A stretch of 7,484 bases of DNA from Alphaproteobacteria bacterium (GTDB lineage Bacteria > Pseudomonadota > Alphaproteobacteria > CAISOG01): positions 1 to 7,484 of the forward strand of contig VEQJ01000053.1 of assembly GCA_018883285.1 (NCBI GenBank). The letters run 5' to 3'. Below, one piece after another: positions 1 to 5,266 of the stretch. Both the position numbers and the translations under genes were made by a program. Each line of letters begins with the position of its first letter. Position 1 is the first letter of the stretch. A model generated the notes under the pieces. It had not been told where the DNA came from. It saw only the letters and a list, made by a program, of their open reading frames with translations, and searched no databases.

Positions 1-46
1 GGGTGATGATGGGTTTGGTGTTTGGCTGGGCGTTGCTTAAGGTCAC
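1..46 (-). CDS. 5' end of an unidentified protein gene, cut by the left window edge
   Basis: Only about 15 codons are visible: a GTG start at 44-46 followed by TLSNAQPNTKPIIT and then the window edge. The case for a real start is the strong Shine-Dalgarno sequence TTGAGGAG (minus strand) 9 nt upstream and the absence of a stop before the edge. It lies downstream of sspB in the same direction, about 130 nt after the sspB stop, so it could be co-transcribed or have its own promoter. The peptide is too short to identify and no function is proposed. Confidence 0.45.
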   Translation of the reverse strand, partial: MTLSNAQPNTKPIIT

Positions 47-55
47 GGCGGGCGA

Positions 56-61
56 CTCCTC
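56..61 (-). promoter_or_regulatory. Strong ribosome binding site for the left-edge gene
   Basis: The minus strand reads GAGGAG (within TTGAGGAG), a near-perfect anti-16S match, with 9 nt to the GTG at 44-46. It is the best Shine-Dalgarno sequence I found in the window. It decides that the GTG, rather than an upstream ATG that soon meets a stop, is the start of the edge gene. Confidence 0.5.
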
Positions 62-170
62 AATTTCGGATAAGGGGGGTGCATAAGCCAGGATATTTTC
101 ACGGAACTGGCCGCAGGGCAAGCGGGCTGAACGCGCTTAGGCGTTAGGTGGGGCTACAGGATAGGGGTGC

Positions 171-182
171 GCTAAGCTTAGC
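171..182. repeat. Perfect 12-bp palindrome across the sspB stop codon
   Basis: GCTAAGCTTAGC is its own reverse complement with no loop, and it contains the sspB stop codon (178-180). It is too short and lacks a T-run, so it is not a convincing intrinsic terminator. It may be chance or a protein-binding site. Confidence 0.4.
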
Positions 183-699
183 TAGAGCTTTCCTCACCCT
201 TTTTTTGCTTGCGGAAGGAATCCAGCGAGATCACCTGCCCCGATTCGGCTGCGGCAGCTTTTTTGGCCTTGCCCCCTGCCCTTTTGGCGGGTACGGCTGC
301 CTCAGCCCCCTCCCCGCTTTTGGCATCCTCACGGCTGCGGGCGGCGGTGATGGTATGGAATTGCAGGCCGAATTTGACCGCGGGGTCGGCAAAGGCTGTA
401 ATGGCGTGATAGGGCACGATCAACCGTTGCTGCACCGAATTAAAGCTTAAGGTCACCTCAAACAAATCCTTCTTAACCTGCAAATCCCAATATTGGTGTT
501 GCAGCACGATGGTCATCTCCTCAGGATAATTGCCTTTCAGCGCATCGGGGATAATCACCCCCTCCTCATCGGTGCGAAAGCTGATATAGAAATGGTGATC
601 ATCCTTTAGCCCGTGTTCGCTGGCGTGTTTTAACGCCTCATGCACCACACCGCGCAGGGCTTTTTCAACCATTAGATCGTAACGAAGATAGGCGGTCAT
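178..699 (-). CDS. sspB: SspB-family ClpXP adaptor (alphaproteobacterial type)
   Basis: SspB is a cytoplasmic adaptor that captures ssrA-tagged and other substrates and delivers them to the ClpXP protease. The 173-residue protein opens with IRYDL-like LRYDLMVEKALRGVV (residues 5-19). It continues with the core HHFYISF (35-41), YPEEMTIVLQHQYWDL (58-73) and FGLQF (110-114), which form the conserved substrate-binding fold. A low-complexity Ala/Lys/Glu linker (about 119-152) follows, then the tail VISLDSFRK (156-164). By analogy with E. coli SspB, a flexible linker plus a short C-terminal peptide that docks on the ClpX zinc-binding domain fits this layout. No clear Shine-Dalgarno sequence precedes the ATG, but the start matches the family N-terminus. 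It is divergent from murB. Family assignment is secure; the docking role of the tail is inferred. Confidence 0.9.
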   Translation of the reverse strand: MTAYLRYDLMVEKALRGVVHEALKHASEHGLKDDHHFYISFRTDEEGVIIPDALKGNYPEEMTIVLQHQYWDLQVKKDLFEVTLSFNSVQQRLIVPYHAITAFADPAVKFGLQFHTITAARSREDAKSGEGAEAAVPAKRAGGKAKKAAAAESGQVISLDSFRKQKKGEESSS

Positions 700-901
700 G
701 GGCTTTGGAACAGTTTGGGGTTAAGGGGTTGATCCAGGGGGGCAAGAAATTTGCGTTGTTAAGAGGTATTTTGACCGCTGGATGGTTAACAGCCTATTAA
801 CAGTGGCGATGCTCACAGTTAAGCGGATAGACGGCCAAACGGCAAGGGGGTCAATCAGGCCATAATTTGGCGCAATCGCCTCCCTTAAATAGGTCGGCGG
901 G

Positions 902-930
902 TTTACCATTGGGGGGTTCAGGGGTACTAT
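902..930 (+). promoter_or_regulatory. Candidate sigma-70 promoter of murB, with palindrome at the -10
   Basis: TTTACC (902-907, 4/6 to the -35 consensus), a 17-nt spacer and TACTAT (925-930, 4/6 to the -10) place a transcript start near 937, about 28 nt before the TTG start of murB. The -10 sits inside the hyphenated palindrome GGGGTA-CTA-TACCCC (921-935). A second, weaker match further upstream is TTGACC (771-776), 18 nt, TATTAA (795-800). Confidence 0.4.
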
Positions 931-964
931 ACCCCCCTTCCCTTCCTCAAAATTTTGGTAAAGA

Positions 965-1930
965 TTGTTGCCCTTGTCTGCTTTAGCCAATTTCATTGAT
1001 GCCGCCACCCTGCCCCCCGTGCGTGGCCGTTATCAATTCGATGTGCCGTTAGCGCCGCTAAGCTGGTTTCGGGTGGGTGGCAAGGCCGATGTGGTTTTTA
1101 AGCCCGCCGACCCGTTGGATCTGGCGCAATTTATGGCGGAAAGGCCGCCCGATCTGCCCATTACCATTTTGGGGGCAACATCTAACCTGTTAATTCGGGA
1201 TGGGGGGATTCGTGGGGTGGTTATCCGCTTGGGGCGTGGCTTTGCCGAAGTGGTGCGGGACGGGCGGGATGAAACGATAATCACCGTGGGCGCGGCCTGT
1301 TTGGATCGCACGGTGGCGCAACAGGCGGCCGAATGGGGGCTGGCGGGCATGGAATTTTTGGTGGGGGTGCCCGGATCCATCGGCGGGGCGTTGCGGATGA
1401 ACGCGGGCGCCTATGGCCAGGAATTGGCCGACATCTGCATCAGCGCCGAAATCTGCGATAACCAGGGCAATTTGATGAGCGTGCCGGGGGAACAGTTGGG
1501 CTTTGGCTATCGCCACTGTTTGGTCAGCCCGCGCGATGTGTTTATCGGCTGTCGGTTGCGTGGTCGGTTGGATGATTCGGCGGCGGTGATGGCCAGGATG
1601 CAGAATATTGTTGACCAGCGCGAACAGACCCAACCGATTCGGGCGCGTACGGGCGGCAGCACCTTTCGGAATCCCACCCCCGATCAATCATCGCTTAAGG
1701 CCTGGCAATTGATTGACCAGGCGGGATGCCGCGGCCTAACCCTGGGCGGGGCACAGGTTTCGCCCCTGCATTGCAATTTCCTGTTGAACACGGGCAACGC
1801 CACCGCATCCGATTTGGAACAGTTGGGGGAATTGGTGCGGCAACGGGTGTTGGAGTCCAGCGGTGTCCAGCTGCACTGGGAGATTAAGAGAGTGGGTGAG
1901 AATCTGCCCGCAAGTGGTTCTCAATCATAG
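965..1930 (+). CDS. murB: UDP-N-acetylenolpyruvoylglucosamine reductase (MurB)
   Basis: MurB is the FAD-dependent cytoplasmic enzyme that uses NADPH to reduce UDP-GlcNAc-enolpyruvate to UDP-MurNAc, the second committed step of peptidoglycan precursor synthesis. The FAD-binding region shows LGATSNLLIRDGG (69-81; a Thr where the family often has Gly) and GVPGSIGGALRMNAGAYG (134-151). Catalytic residues by family pattern are Arg183 in GFGYRHC, Ser232 in GGSTFRNP (proton donor) and Glu306 in LHWEIKRVG. The length of 321 aa is normal. An in-frame TAA at 959-961 forces the start downstream of it; TTG at 965, 968 or 974 are the only candidates before the conserved LPPVRGR, and no in-frame ATG precedes the core. 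The gene stands alone, outside a murC-ddlB cluster. Its 3' end faces accA across 45 nt, with no strong terminator seen. Confidence 0.95.
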   Translation: MLPLSALANFIDAATLPPVRGRYQFDVPLAPLSWFRVGGKADVVFKPADPLDLAQFMAERPPDLPITILGATSNLLIRDGGIRGVVIRLGRGFAEVVRDGRDETIITVGAACLDRTVAQQAAEWGLAGMEFLVGVPGSIGGALRMNAGAYGQELADICISAEICDNQGNLMSVPGEQLGFGYRHCLVSPRDVFIGCRLRGRLDDSAAVMARMQNIVDQREQTQPIRARTGGSTFRNPTPDQSSLKAWQLIDQAGCRGLTLGGAQVSPLHCNFLLNTGNATASDLEQLGELVRQRVLESSGVQLHWEIKRVGENLPASGSQS

Positions 1931-1975
1931 ATTTGTGATTGCGATCTGGGGCGCTCTTAATCTGCTTGCTTCCCC

Positions 1976-2956
1976 CTAAGCGGCGGACTTGCTGCCGACC
2001 CGTCCGACCTCCTGCCGTCCCATATCCATGAATTTGTGGCGGCGGCGGAGGCGACGATCCTCCCCCGGCAGGCGCAATAACGGTACCAATTGATCCCACA
2101 ATTCGTTGCCCGCCGCCTCAATCGCCGCCGCATGGTCGCGGTGGGCACCCCCCAGGGGTTCGTTGACGATGCCATCAATAATCCCCATTTTTTTCAAATC
2201 CTGGGCGGTGATTTTCATCACCTCGGCCGCCTCTTTGGATTGTTCGGCCGTGCCCCACAGAATCGATGCACAGCCCTCTGGCGAAATGACCGAATAGACC
2301 GCATGTTCCATCATCAGCACGCTATCGGCGGTGGCCAGGGCGATGGCACCGCCCGACCCCCCCTCACCAATCACAATGGTAATCAACGGCACCCGAATCG
2401 ACAGGCAAACATCCACACTGCTGGCAATCGCCTCCGCCTGCCCGCGCGCCTCAGCATCAATGCCTGGAAAAGCGCCAGGGGTGTCGACCAGGGTCAGAAT
2501 GGGCAGGTTAAAGCGATCGGCCATTTTCATCAGCCGTTGCGCCTTGCGATAGCCCTCAGGGCGCGGCATGCCAAAATTGTGTTTCACCCGACTGGCGGTG
2601 TCCCGCCCCCGTTCCTGGCCAATCACCATCACGCTGCGGCCATGGAATCGCCCCATACCGCCGATGATCGCCGCATCCTCACCAAACTGTCGGTCACCGG
2701 CCAGCGGGGTAAAATCCTCAATCAGGCGGTTGATATAGTCCATGCAGCGGGGACGATCGGGGTGGCGCGCCACCAGCACCTTTTGCCATGGGGTTAGGTT
2801 GGCATAGGTGGTTTTCAGGGTTTTATCCAGCTTGGCCTGAAGCTTTTCAACCTCAGACGCAATGTCAATCTCGGCCGAGTCGCCCAGATGGCGCAACTCC
2901 TCTATTTTGCCTTCCAGCTCGGCCAAAGGCTTTTCAAAATCAAGATACGTTAGCAT
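1976..2956 (-). CDS. accA: Acetyl-CoA carboxylase carboxyltransferase subunit alpha
   Basis: AccA pairs with AccD to transfer the carboxyl group from carboxybiotin (on AccB) to acetyl-CoA, giving malonyl-CoA for fatty acid synthesis; it acts in the cytoplasm as an alpha2beta2 enzyme. The 326-residue protein has the family's N-terminal helical region (YLDFEKPLAELEGKIEEL, residues 4-21) and PWQKVLVARHPDRP (56-69). The crotonase-like core carries VDTPGAFPG (157-165) and GEGGSGGA (197-204, oxyanion-hole glycines). The segment YSVISPEGCASILW (221-234) is also typical. The C-terminal 25 residues are Arg-rich and less conserved. The ATG at 2954-2956 matches the family start; an upstream ATG is followed at once by TAA. 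It is not next to accD. No frameshift or missing motif was seen. Confidence 0.95.
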   Translation of the reverse strand: MLTYLDFEKPLAELEGKIEELRHLGDSAEIDIASEVEKLQAKLDKTLKTTYANLTPWQKVLVARHPDRPRCMDYINRLIEDFTPLAGDRQFGEDAAIIGGMGRFHGRSVMVIGQERGRDTASRVKHNFGMPRPEGYRKAQRLMKMADRFNLPILTLVDTPGAFPGIDAEARGQAEAIASSVDVCLSIRVPLITIVIGEGGSGGAIALATADSVLMMEHAVYSVISPEGCASILWGTAEQSKEAAEVMKITAQDLKKMGIIDGIVNEPLGGAHRDHAAAIEAAGNELWDQLVPLLRLPGEDRRLRRRHKFMDMGRQEVGRVGSKSAA

Positions 2957-2982
2957 GGCTCTTTACATGAAAAATAGACCGC

Positions 2983-2991
2983 ACTATAGCA
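2983..2991 (-). promoter_or_regulatory. Extended -10 promoter candidate for accA
   Basis: On the minus strand the sequence is TGCTATAGT, a complete TGn extended -10 with a 5/6 TATAAT match. It would start transcription about 20 nt before the accA ATG. No good -35 hexamer lies at 16-18 nt spacing, which is acceptable for an extended -10. This suggests accA is transcribed separately from the rhodopsin gene upstream. Confidence 0.45.
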
Positions 2992-3120
2992 CCACTGAAA
3001 TGGATGGCTAGTAGGAAGATAGCAGGTTCGTTGTAGCAGACGGGAAGGCATTTTCCCTATTTTCTTAAAACTTGTTATGCTAATCACGTAATTGTAGATA
3101 AAACATCAAAATACAAGGGG

Positions 3121-3154
3121 CTGACACCTAACATGAGAAATGTTAGGGTGTTGG
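3121..3154 (-). terminator. Strong hairpin, possible terminator after the rhodopsin gene
   Basis: CCTAACAT (3127-3134) and ATGTTAGG (3140-3147) form a perfect 8-bp stem around the 5-nt loop GAGAA. After a single bulged G (3148), ACA (3124-3126) pairs with TGT (3149-3151), and three more pairs, two of them G-U on the plus-strand RNA, extend the stem to 3121/3154. Read on the minus strand it is followed by the moderately T-rich TTGTATTTTGATGTTTTATC. It could end the rhodopsin transcript before accA, although the T-tract is interrupted. It could equally be a remnant of a mobile element. Confidence 0.35.
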
Positions 3155-3210
3155 GATGTACATAAAGCATTGTAAGCTATCATTAAATAAGAAGTTGGAA
3201 CCTAGGCCTG

Positions 3211-3351
3211 CGAAAATATTACGAGGTCGAGAAACGGAGCGGCCAGGCGCGCCATAGCGCAGCGACGGCGGGAGTGTACACGGAAGTACATGAGCACCGT
3301 ATCGCAGAGATCAAAGCATTTGCAGCACTGTATATTTTTAAAGTGGAATGA
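3211..3351 (+). other. GC-rich patch with a short protein-like reading frame; possible repeat or gene remnant
   Basis: One plus-strand frame is open from 3187 to a TGA at 3349-3351 and reads protein-like segments such as YYEVEKRSGQARHSAAT and VYTEVHEHRIAEIKAFAA. It has no start codon or ribosome site. The patch also contains an imperfect inverted pair TGTAC/GTACA around ACGGAA (about 3275-3290) and GGCGCGCC. Its composition differs sharply from both sides. It may be the 3' end of a broken gene or a copy of a dispersed repeat; neither can be proved from one copy. Confidence 0.25.
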
Positions 3352-3367
3352 CTATAGAAGGCGCCCG

Positions 3368-4183
3368 CTATTCCTGAACCACCACCTCCGTCCATCCATC
3401 ATCCTCATCAACCCATTCATAAGACAGGCTAAGGGCGGCAGACATGCTGACCAACCCAAAGGCCAGCTTATTGACCCAATCCGACAGGCTGTACAGCACT
3501 TCGCGCAGGGCGCCAAATTCCACGAACAACGCCGTCAACGGGATGATAAAGCTCAGGCTGTAGCCCAGCAGAATTAACAGGCGCATTTGGTTAAAGGCGC
3601 GCACCACCTCAACCGGTTGTTCGGCCAAGTTATCGGCTAGGCTGACATACAGGGTAAACAGCAGCAGTAGTAGGGCGGCGACCGCAACGCCATAAAGGGT
3701 AAAGGCGGTATCAACCGACAGCGGGGCGTTGGCACCCTGGCTGGCCTGCCATTCGCCAACCATGCCAACCGCCACCAACGCAACGGTGCACAGCACCATC
3801 CGCACCATCAGCCAGCGGGATGACCGATCCATGCCCAGCAGCACCGGAATTTGCAGCAGCAGCAGCGGCAGGGTTATCAGCCAATCCAGATAGTGCAGCT
3901 GAACAGCGTTTTGCGCCAAAGATTGTGGAATGGGCAGTTTCGCGCCGCCCAAGCTACTAAGATAGTAATAGCTGATAGCACTCACCAGGGCGACCACCGC
4001 GTTTAACGAGGCAATCACCCGAAATTCTGGCGCCAAATTGCCGCGCTCCATCACAAAATACAAAGTTGCACCAGCAAAGCCGATAAACCCTAGCCAATAG
4101 AGATAGGGAGGCAAGATAGCCAGCAGATTGGCTGGCAACGCATTGGCCGAAATCAATTGCGCAAACGAAACGTCAACCATCAT
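3368..4183 (-). CDS. Divergent microbial (type I) rhodopsin with a D-T-Q motif
   Basis: This is a seven-helix retinal protein of the inner membrane, about 271 aa. Approximate helices from the ATG at 4183: A 27-45, B 56-76, C 94-117, D 123-143, E 158-182, F 196-221, G 226-256. Helix G has SDWVNKLAFGL, with Lys239 as the Schiff-base lysine and Asp235 as the counterion partner (Asp212 of bacteriorhodopsin). Helix C reads LHYLDWLITLPLLLLQ. Aligned to bacteriorhodopsin this gives Asp100 (D85), Thr104 (T89), Gln111 (D96) and Trp101 (W86), but His97 where Arg82 is expected. Helix D ends in VGE (Glu144), as in proteorhodopsin-like proteins. Helix F has GYSLSFIIP (207-215), lacking the usual W-x-x-Y-P. 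The reading frame extends to a TTG at 4258, but that TTG lies in a promoter-like -35; the ATGs at 4183 and 4180 follow GGGG at 5 and 8 nt. Function (proton pump, other ion pump or sensor) is not decided by sequence. Membership of the superfamily is strongly supported. Confidence 0.88.
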   Translation of the reverse strand: MMVDVSFAQLISANALPANLLAILPPYLYWLGFIGFAGATLYFVMERGNLAPEFRVIASLNAVVALVSAISYYYLSSLGGAKLPIPQSLAQNAVQLHYLDWLITLPLLLLQIPVLLGMDRSSRWLMVRMVLCTVALVAVGMVGEWQASQGANAPLSVDTAFTLYGVAVAALLLLLFTLYVSLADNLAEQPVEVVRAFNQMRLLILLGYSLSFIIPLTALFVEFGALREVLYSLSDWVNKLAFGLVSMSAALSLSYEWVDEDDGWTEVVVQE

Positions 4184-4229
4184 ACAAACCCCAAAAAAGC
4201 TAAAGCCGCGCAGCAGGCGGAATAAGACT

Positions 4230-4258
4230 TTTTTAAGGCAAAAACCCGCTATAGGCAA
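4230..4258 (-). promoter_or_regulatory. Candidate sigma-70 promoter of the rhodopsin gene
   Basis: On the minus strand TTGCCT (4258-4253, 4/6) is separated by 17 nt from TAAAAA (4235-4230, 4/6). Transcription would start near 4223, leaving a leader of about 40 nt to the ATG at 4183. This supports the internal ATG over the upstream TTG as the start codon. Confidence 0.35.
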
Positions 4259-4269
4259 TCATCCTGCAA

Positions 4270-4373
4270 CCGTTGGCATAAATTCTTTGGCTTCGGCAAG
4301 CTTGGTTTGCCGATCCACTAACGGCAAGGCTGCCCCACGCCCATCCCATCGCTTATCAAAGGCTTGCCAACGG
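4270..4373. repeat. 9-bp inverted repeats bracketing the divergent promoter spacer
   Basis: CCGTTGGCA (4270-4278) is the exact reverse complement of TGCCAACGG (4365-4373), 86 nt apart. The right copy overlaps the -35 of the Sel1-protein promoter and the left copy lies just upstream of the rhodopsin -35. The spacing and placement resemble paired operator sites of a regulator acting on both genes, but this is inference from position only. Confidence 0.35.
4293..4313. repeat. 7-bp inverted repeat in the middle of the divergent spacer
   Basis: TCGGCAA (4293-4299) and TTGCCGA (4307-4313) are perfect inverted copies around a 7-nt centre that itself overlaps the 8-bp palindrome CAAGCTTG (4297-4304). 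Further GGCAAG/CTTGCC half-sites occur at 4323-4328 and 4363-4368. A dimeric regulator site is possible. Confidence 0.35.
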
Positions 4374-4391
4374 CGCCGAATATGCTCTAAT
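4364..4391 (+). promoter_or_regulatory. Good sigma-70 promoter for the Sel1-repeat / gamma-CA pair
   Basis: TTGCCA (4364-4369, 5/6 to TTGACA), a 16-nt spacer and TCTAAT (4386-4391, 5/6 to TATAAT). The expected start is near 4398, so the TTG at 4406 would be only about 8 nt into the transcript. This favours ATG 4424 or 4436 as the translation start. Confidence 0.5.
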
Positions 4392-4435
4392 TAAGCAGAA
4401 AATTTTTGCAACCCTCGCTAACCATGGATTTTGCT

Positions 4436-5254
4436 ATGTCTGCAACCCGTATCTTTCTTACAAGACTGTCTGCCGTGGGATTTTTAAGCGTTCTTGCTCT
4501 GCCCAGCATGGCGAACGCCGATATTCAACAGGGGTTGGCGGCCTATCAAAGCGGCGACTTTGCCACCGCCTATCAACAGTTTGAACCGCTGGCCACTAAG
4601 GGTGATGCGGCGGCGCAATTTGCCCTGGCGGTTATGTATTTGCAGGGGCAGGGCGTCAATGCCGACACACCCAAAGCGCTGGAATTGTTGGAAAAGTCCG
4701 CGGCGCAGGGGCATGTTAAGGCCGCGGTCAATGCTGGCTTAATCTATGCCCGTGGTATTGGGGTTGAGCCCGATTATACCAAGGCCATCAGCCTGTTGGA
4801 AAAAGCCGCCAACAGCGGCAATGTTCAGGCCAAAAGCCAGCTGGCCGATTTGTACCGTGAAGGCCTGGGCGCGCCCAAGGATTTTCGTAAGGCGGCCGCC
4901 CTGTACCGTGATGCGGCCGAAGCCAATGATGCCAACGCCCTATACAACTATGGGGTGATGAGCGCGACCGGTATTGGCGTTACCCAGAATTGGGCGGATG
5001 CCTATGCCTATCTAACCCTGGCTGCCAATCAAAATGTGGCTGAGGCGAAAGAGGCGCTGACCAATATCAGCGGTTTTATCAGCCCAGAGGATATGGCGGC
5101 GGGCAAAGACTTGGCAGCCAGCAAGGCCAAAAAGGCTGCTAGCCCCATGGATGCAAAAGCCAGCGGCAGCAAGGCTTCCTCTGAAGAAAAGCACAGCGGT
5201 GCTGACCATAAGGCTGACAGCGCACCCTCCAGCAGCAAAAAAAGCAGCTGGTAG
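4436..5254 (+). CDS. Exported Sel1-like repeat (SLR/TPR-type) protein
   Basis: Sel1-like repeats are pairs of helices that form protein-binding scaffolds; the partner here is unknown. From the ATG at 4436 the first 28 residues form a classic signal peptide: Arg in the n-region, hydrophobic AVGFLSVLALPS, and cleavage expected after SMANA. The mature part has a TPR-like half-repeat (29-57), then four repeats of exactly 36 residues (58-93, 94-129, 130-165, 166-201). These repeats show the YxxGxGV and KAxxLxxKAAxxG pattern. A helix (about 202-230) and a low-complexity Lys/Ser/Ala/Asp tail to residue 272 follow. Longer starts at TTG 4406 or ATG 4424 would only blunt the signal peptide. The likely location is the periplasm. 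The gene is divergent from the rhodopsin and 12 nt upstream of the gamma-CA gene, so probably co-transcribed with it. Confidence 0.85.
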   Translation: MSATRIFLTRLSAVGFLSVLALPSMANADIQQGLAAYQSGDFATAYQQFEPLATKGDAAAQFALAVMYLQGQGVNADTPKALELLEKSAAQGHVKAAVNAGLIYARGIGVEPDYTKAISLLEKAANSGNVQAKSQLADLYREGLGAPKDFRKAAALYRDAAEANDANALYNYGVMSATGIGVTQNWADAYAYLTLAANQNVAEAKEALTNISGFISPEDMAAGKDLAASKAKKAASPMDAKASGSKASSEEKHSGADHKADSAPSSSKKSSW

Positions 5255-5266
5255 AAACCCCAAACG

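Larger units (their letters stand above)
2957..3367. other. 411-bp gene-free stretch of mosaic composition
   Basis: I find no credible protein gene or tRNA/rRNA here. The GC content, counted by eye, swings strongly: 29/60 at 3001-3060, 17/60 at 3061-3120, 23/60 at 3121-3180, 26/60 at 3181-3240, 40/60 at 3241-3300 and 21/60 at 3301-3360. It contains the accA promoter, one strong hairpin (3121-3154), the 8-bp palindrome GGCGCGCC (3246-3253) and a short GC-rich patch that may be a remnant. Such patchiness next to an accessory gene suggests an insertion junction or decayed mobile DNA, but no transposase or terminal repeats were identified. Confidence 0.5.

Noticed and set aside
130..145. AACGC/GCGTT hairpin downstream of sspB as a terminator
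   Set aside because: Only 5 bp of stem and no T-run on either strand.
721..1008. Minus-strand open frame of 95 codons in the sspB-murB spacer
   Set aside because: It begins inside the murB coding sequence, covers the murB promoter region, has no recognisable domain, and its composition follows the G-runs of the spacer.
1922..1941. CAATCA/TGATTG inverted repeat between murB and accA as a terminator
   Set aside because: Only 6 AT-rich pairs with an 8-nt loop and no T-run; it also overlaps the murB stop, so it is not convincing.
2090..2797. Plus-strand open frame of 235 codons
   Set aside because: It lies antisense within accA, whose protein is unmistakable; the frame is rich in His/Arg/Gln, as expected for a shadow of a GC-rich gene.
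2957..3367. tRNA, CRISPR array or complete insertion sequence in the spacer
   Set aside because: No cloverleaf, no regularly spaced repeats, no transposase frame and no matched terminal repeats were found.
3290..3577. Plus-strand open frame of 95 codons from the spacer into the rhodopsin 3' end
   Set aside because: More than half is antisense to the rhodopsin, it lacks a ribosome site, and the peptide shows no known pattern.
4184..4258. 25-codon N-terminal extension of the rhodopsin from a TTG at 4258
   Set aside because: The TTG coincides with a -35-like hexamer, no ribosome site precedes it, and the family normally starts close to helix A, which fits the ATGs at 4183/4180.
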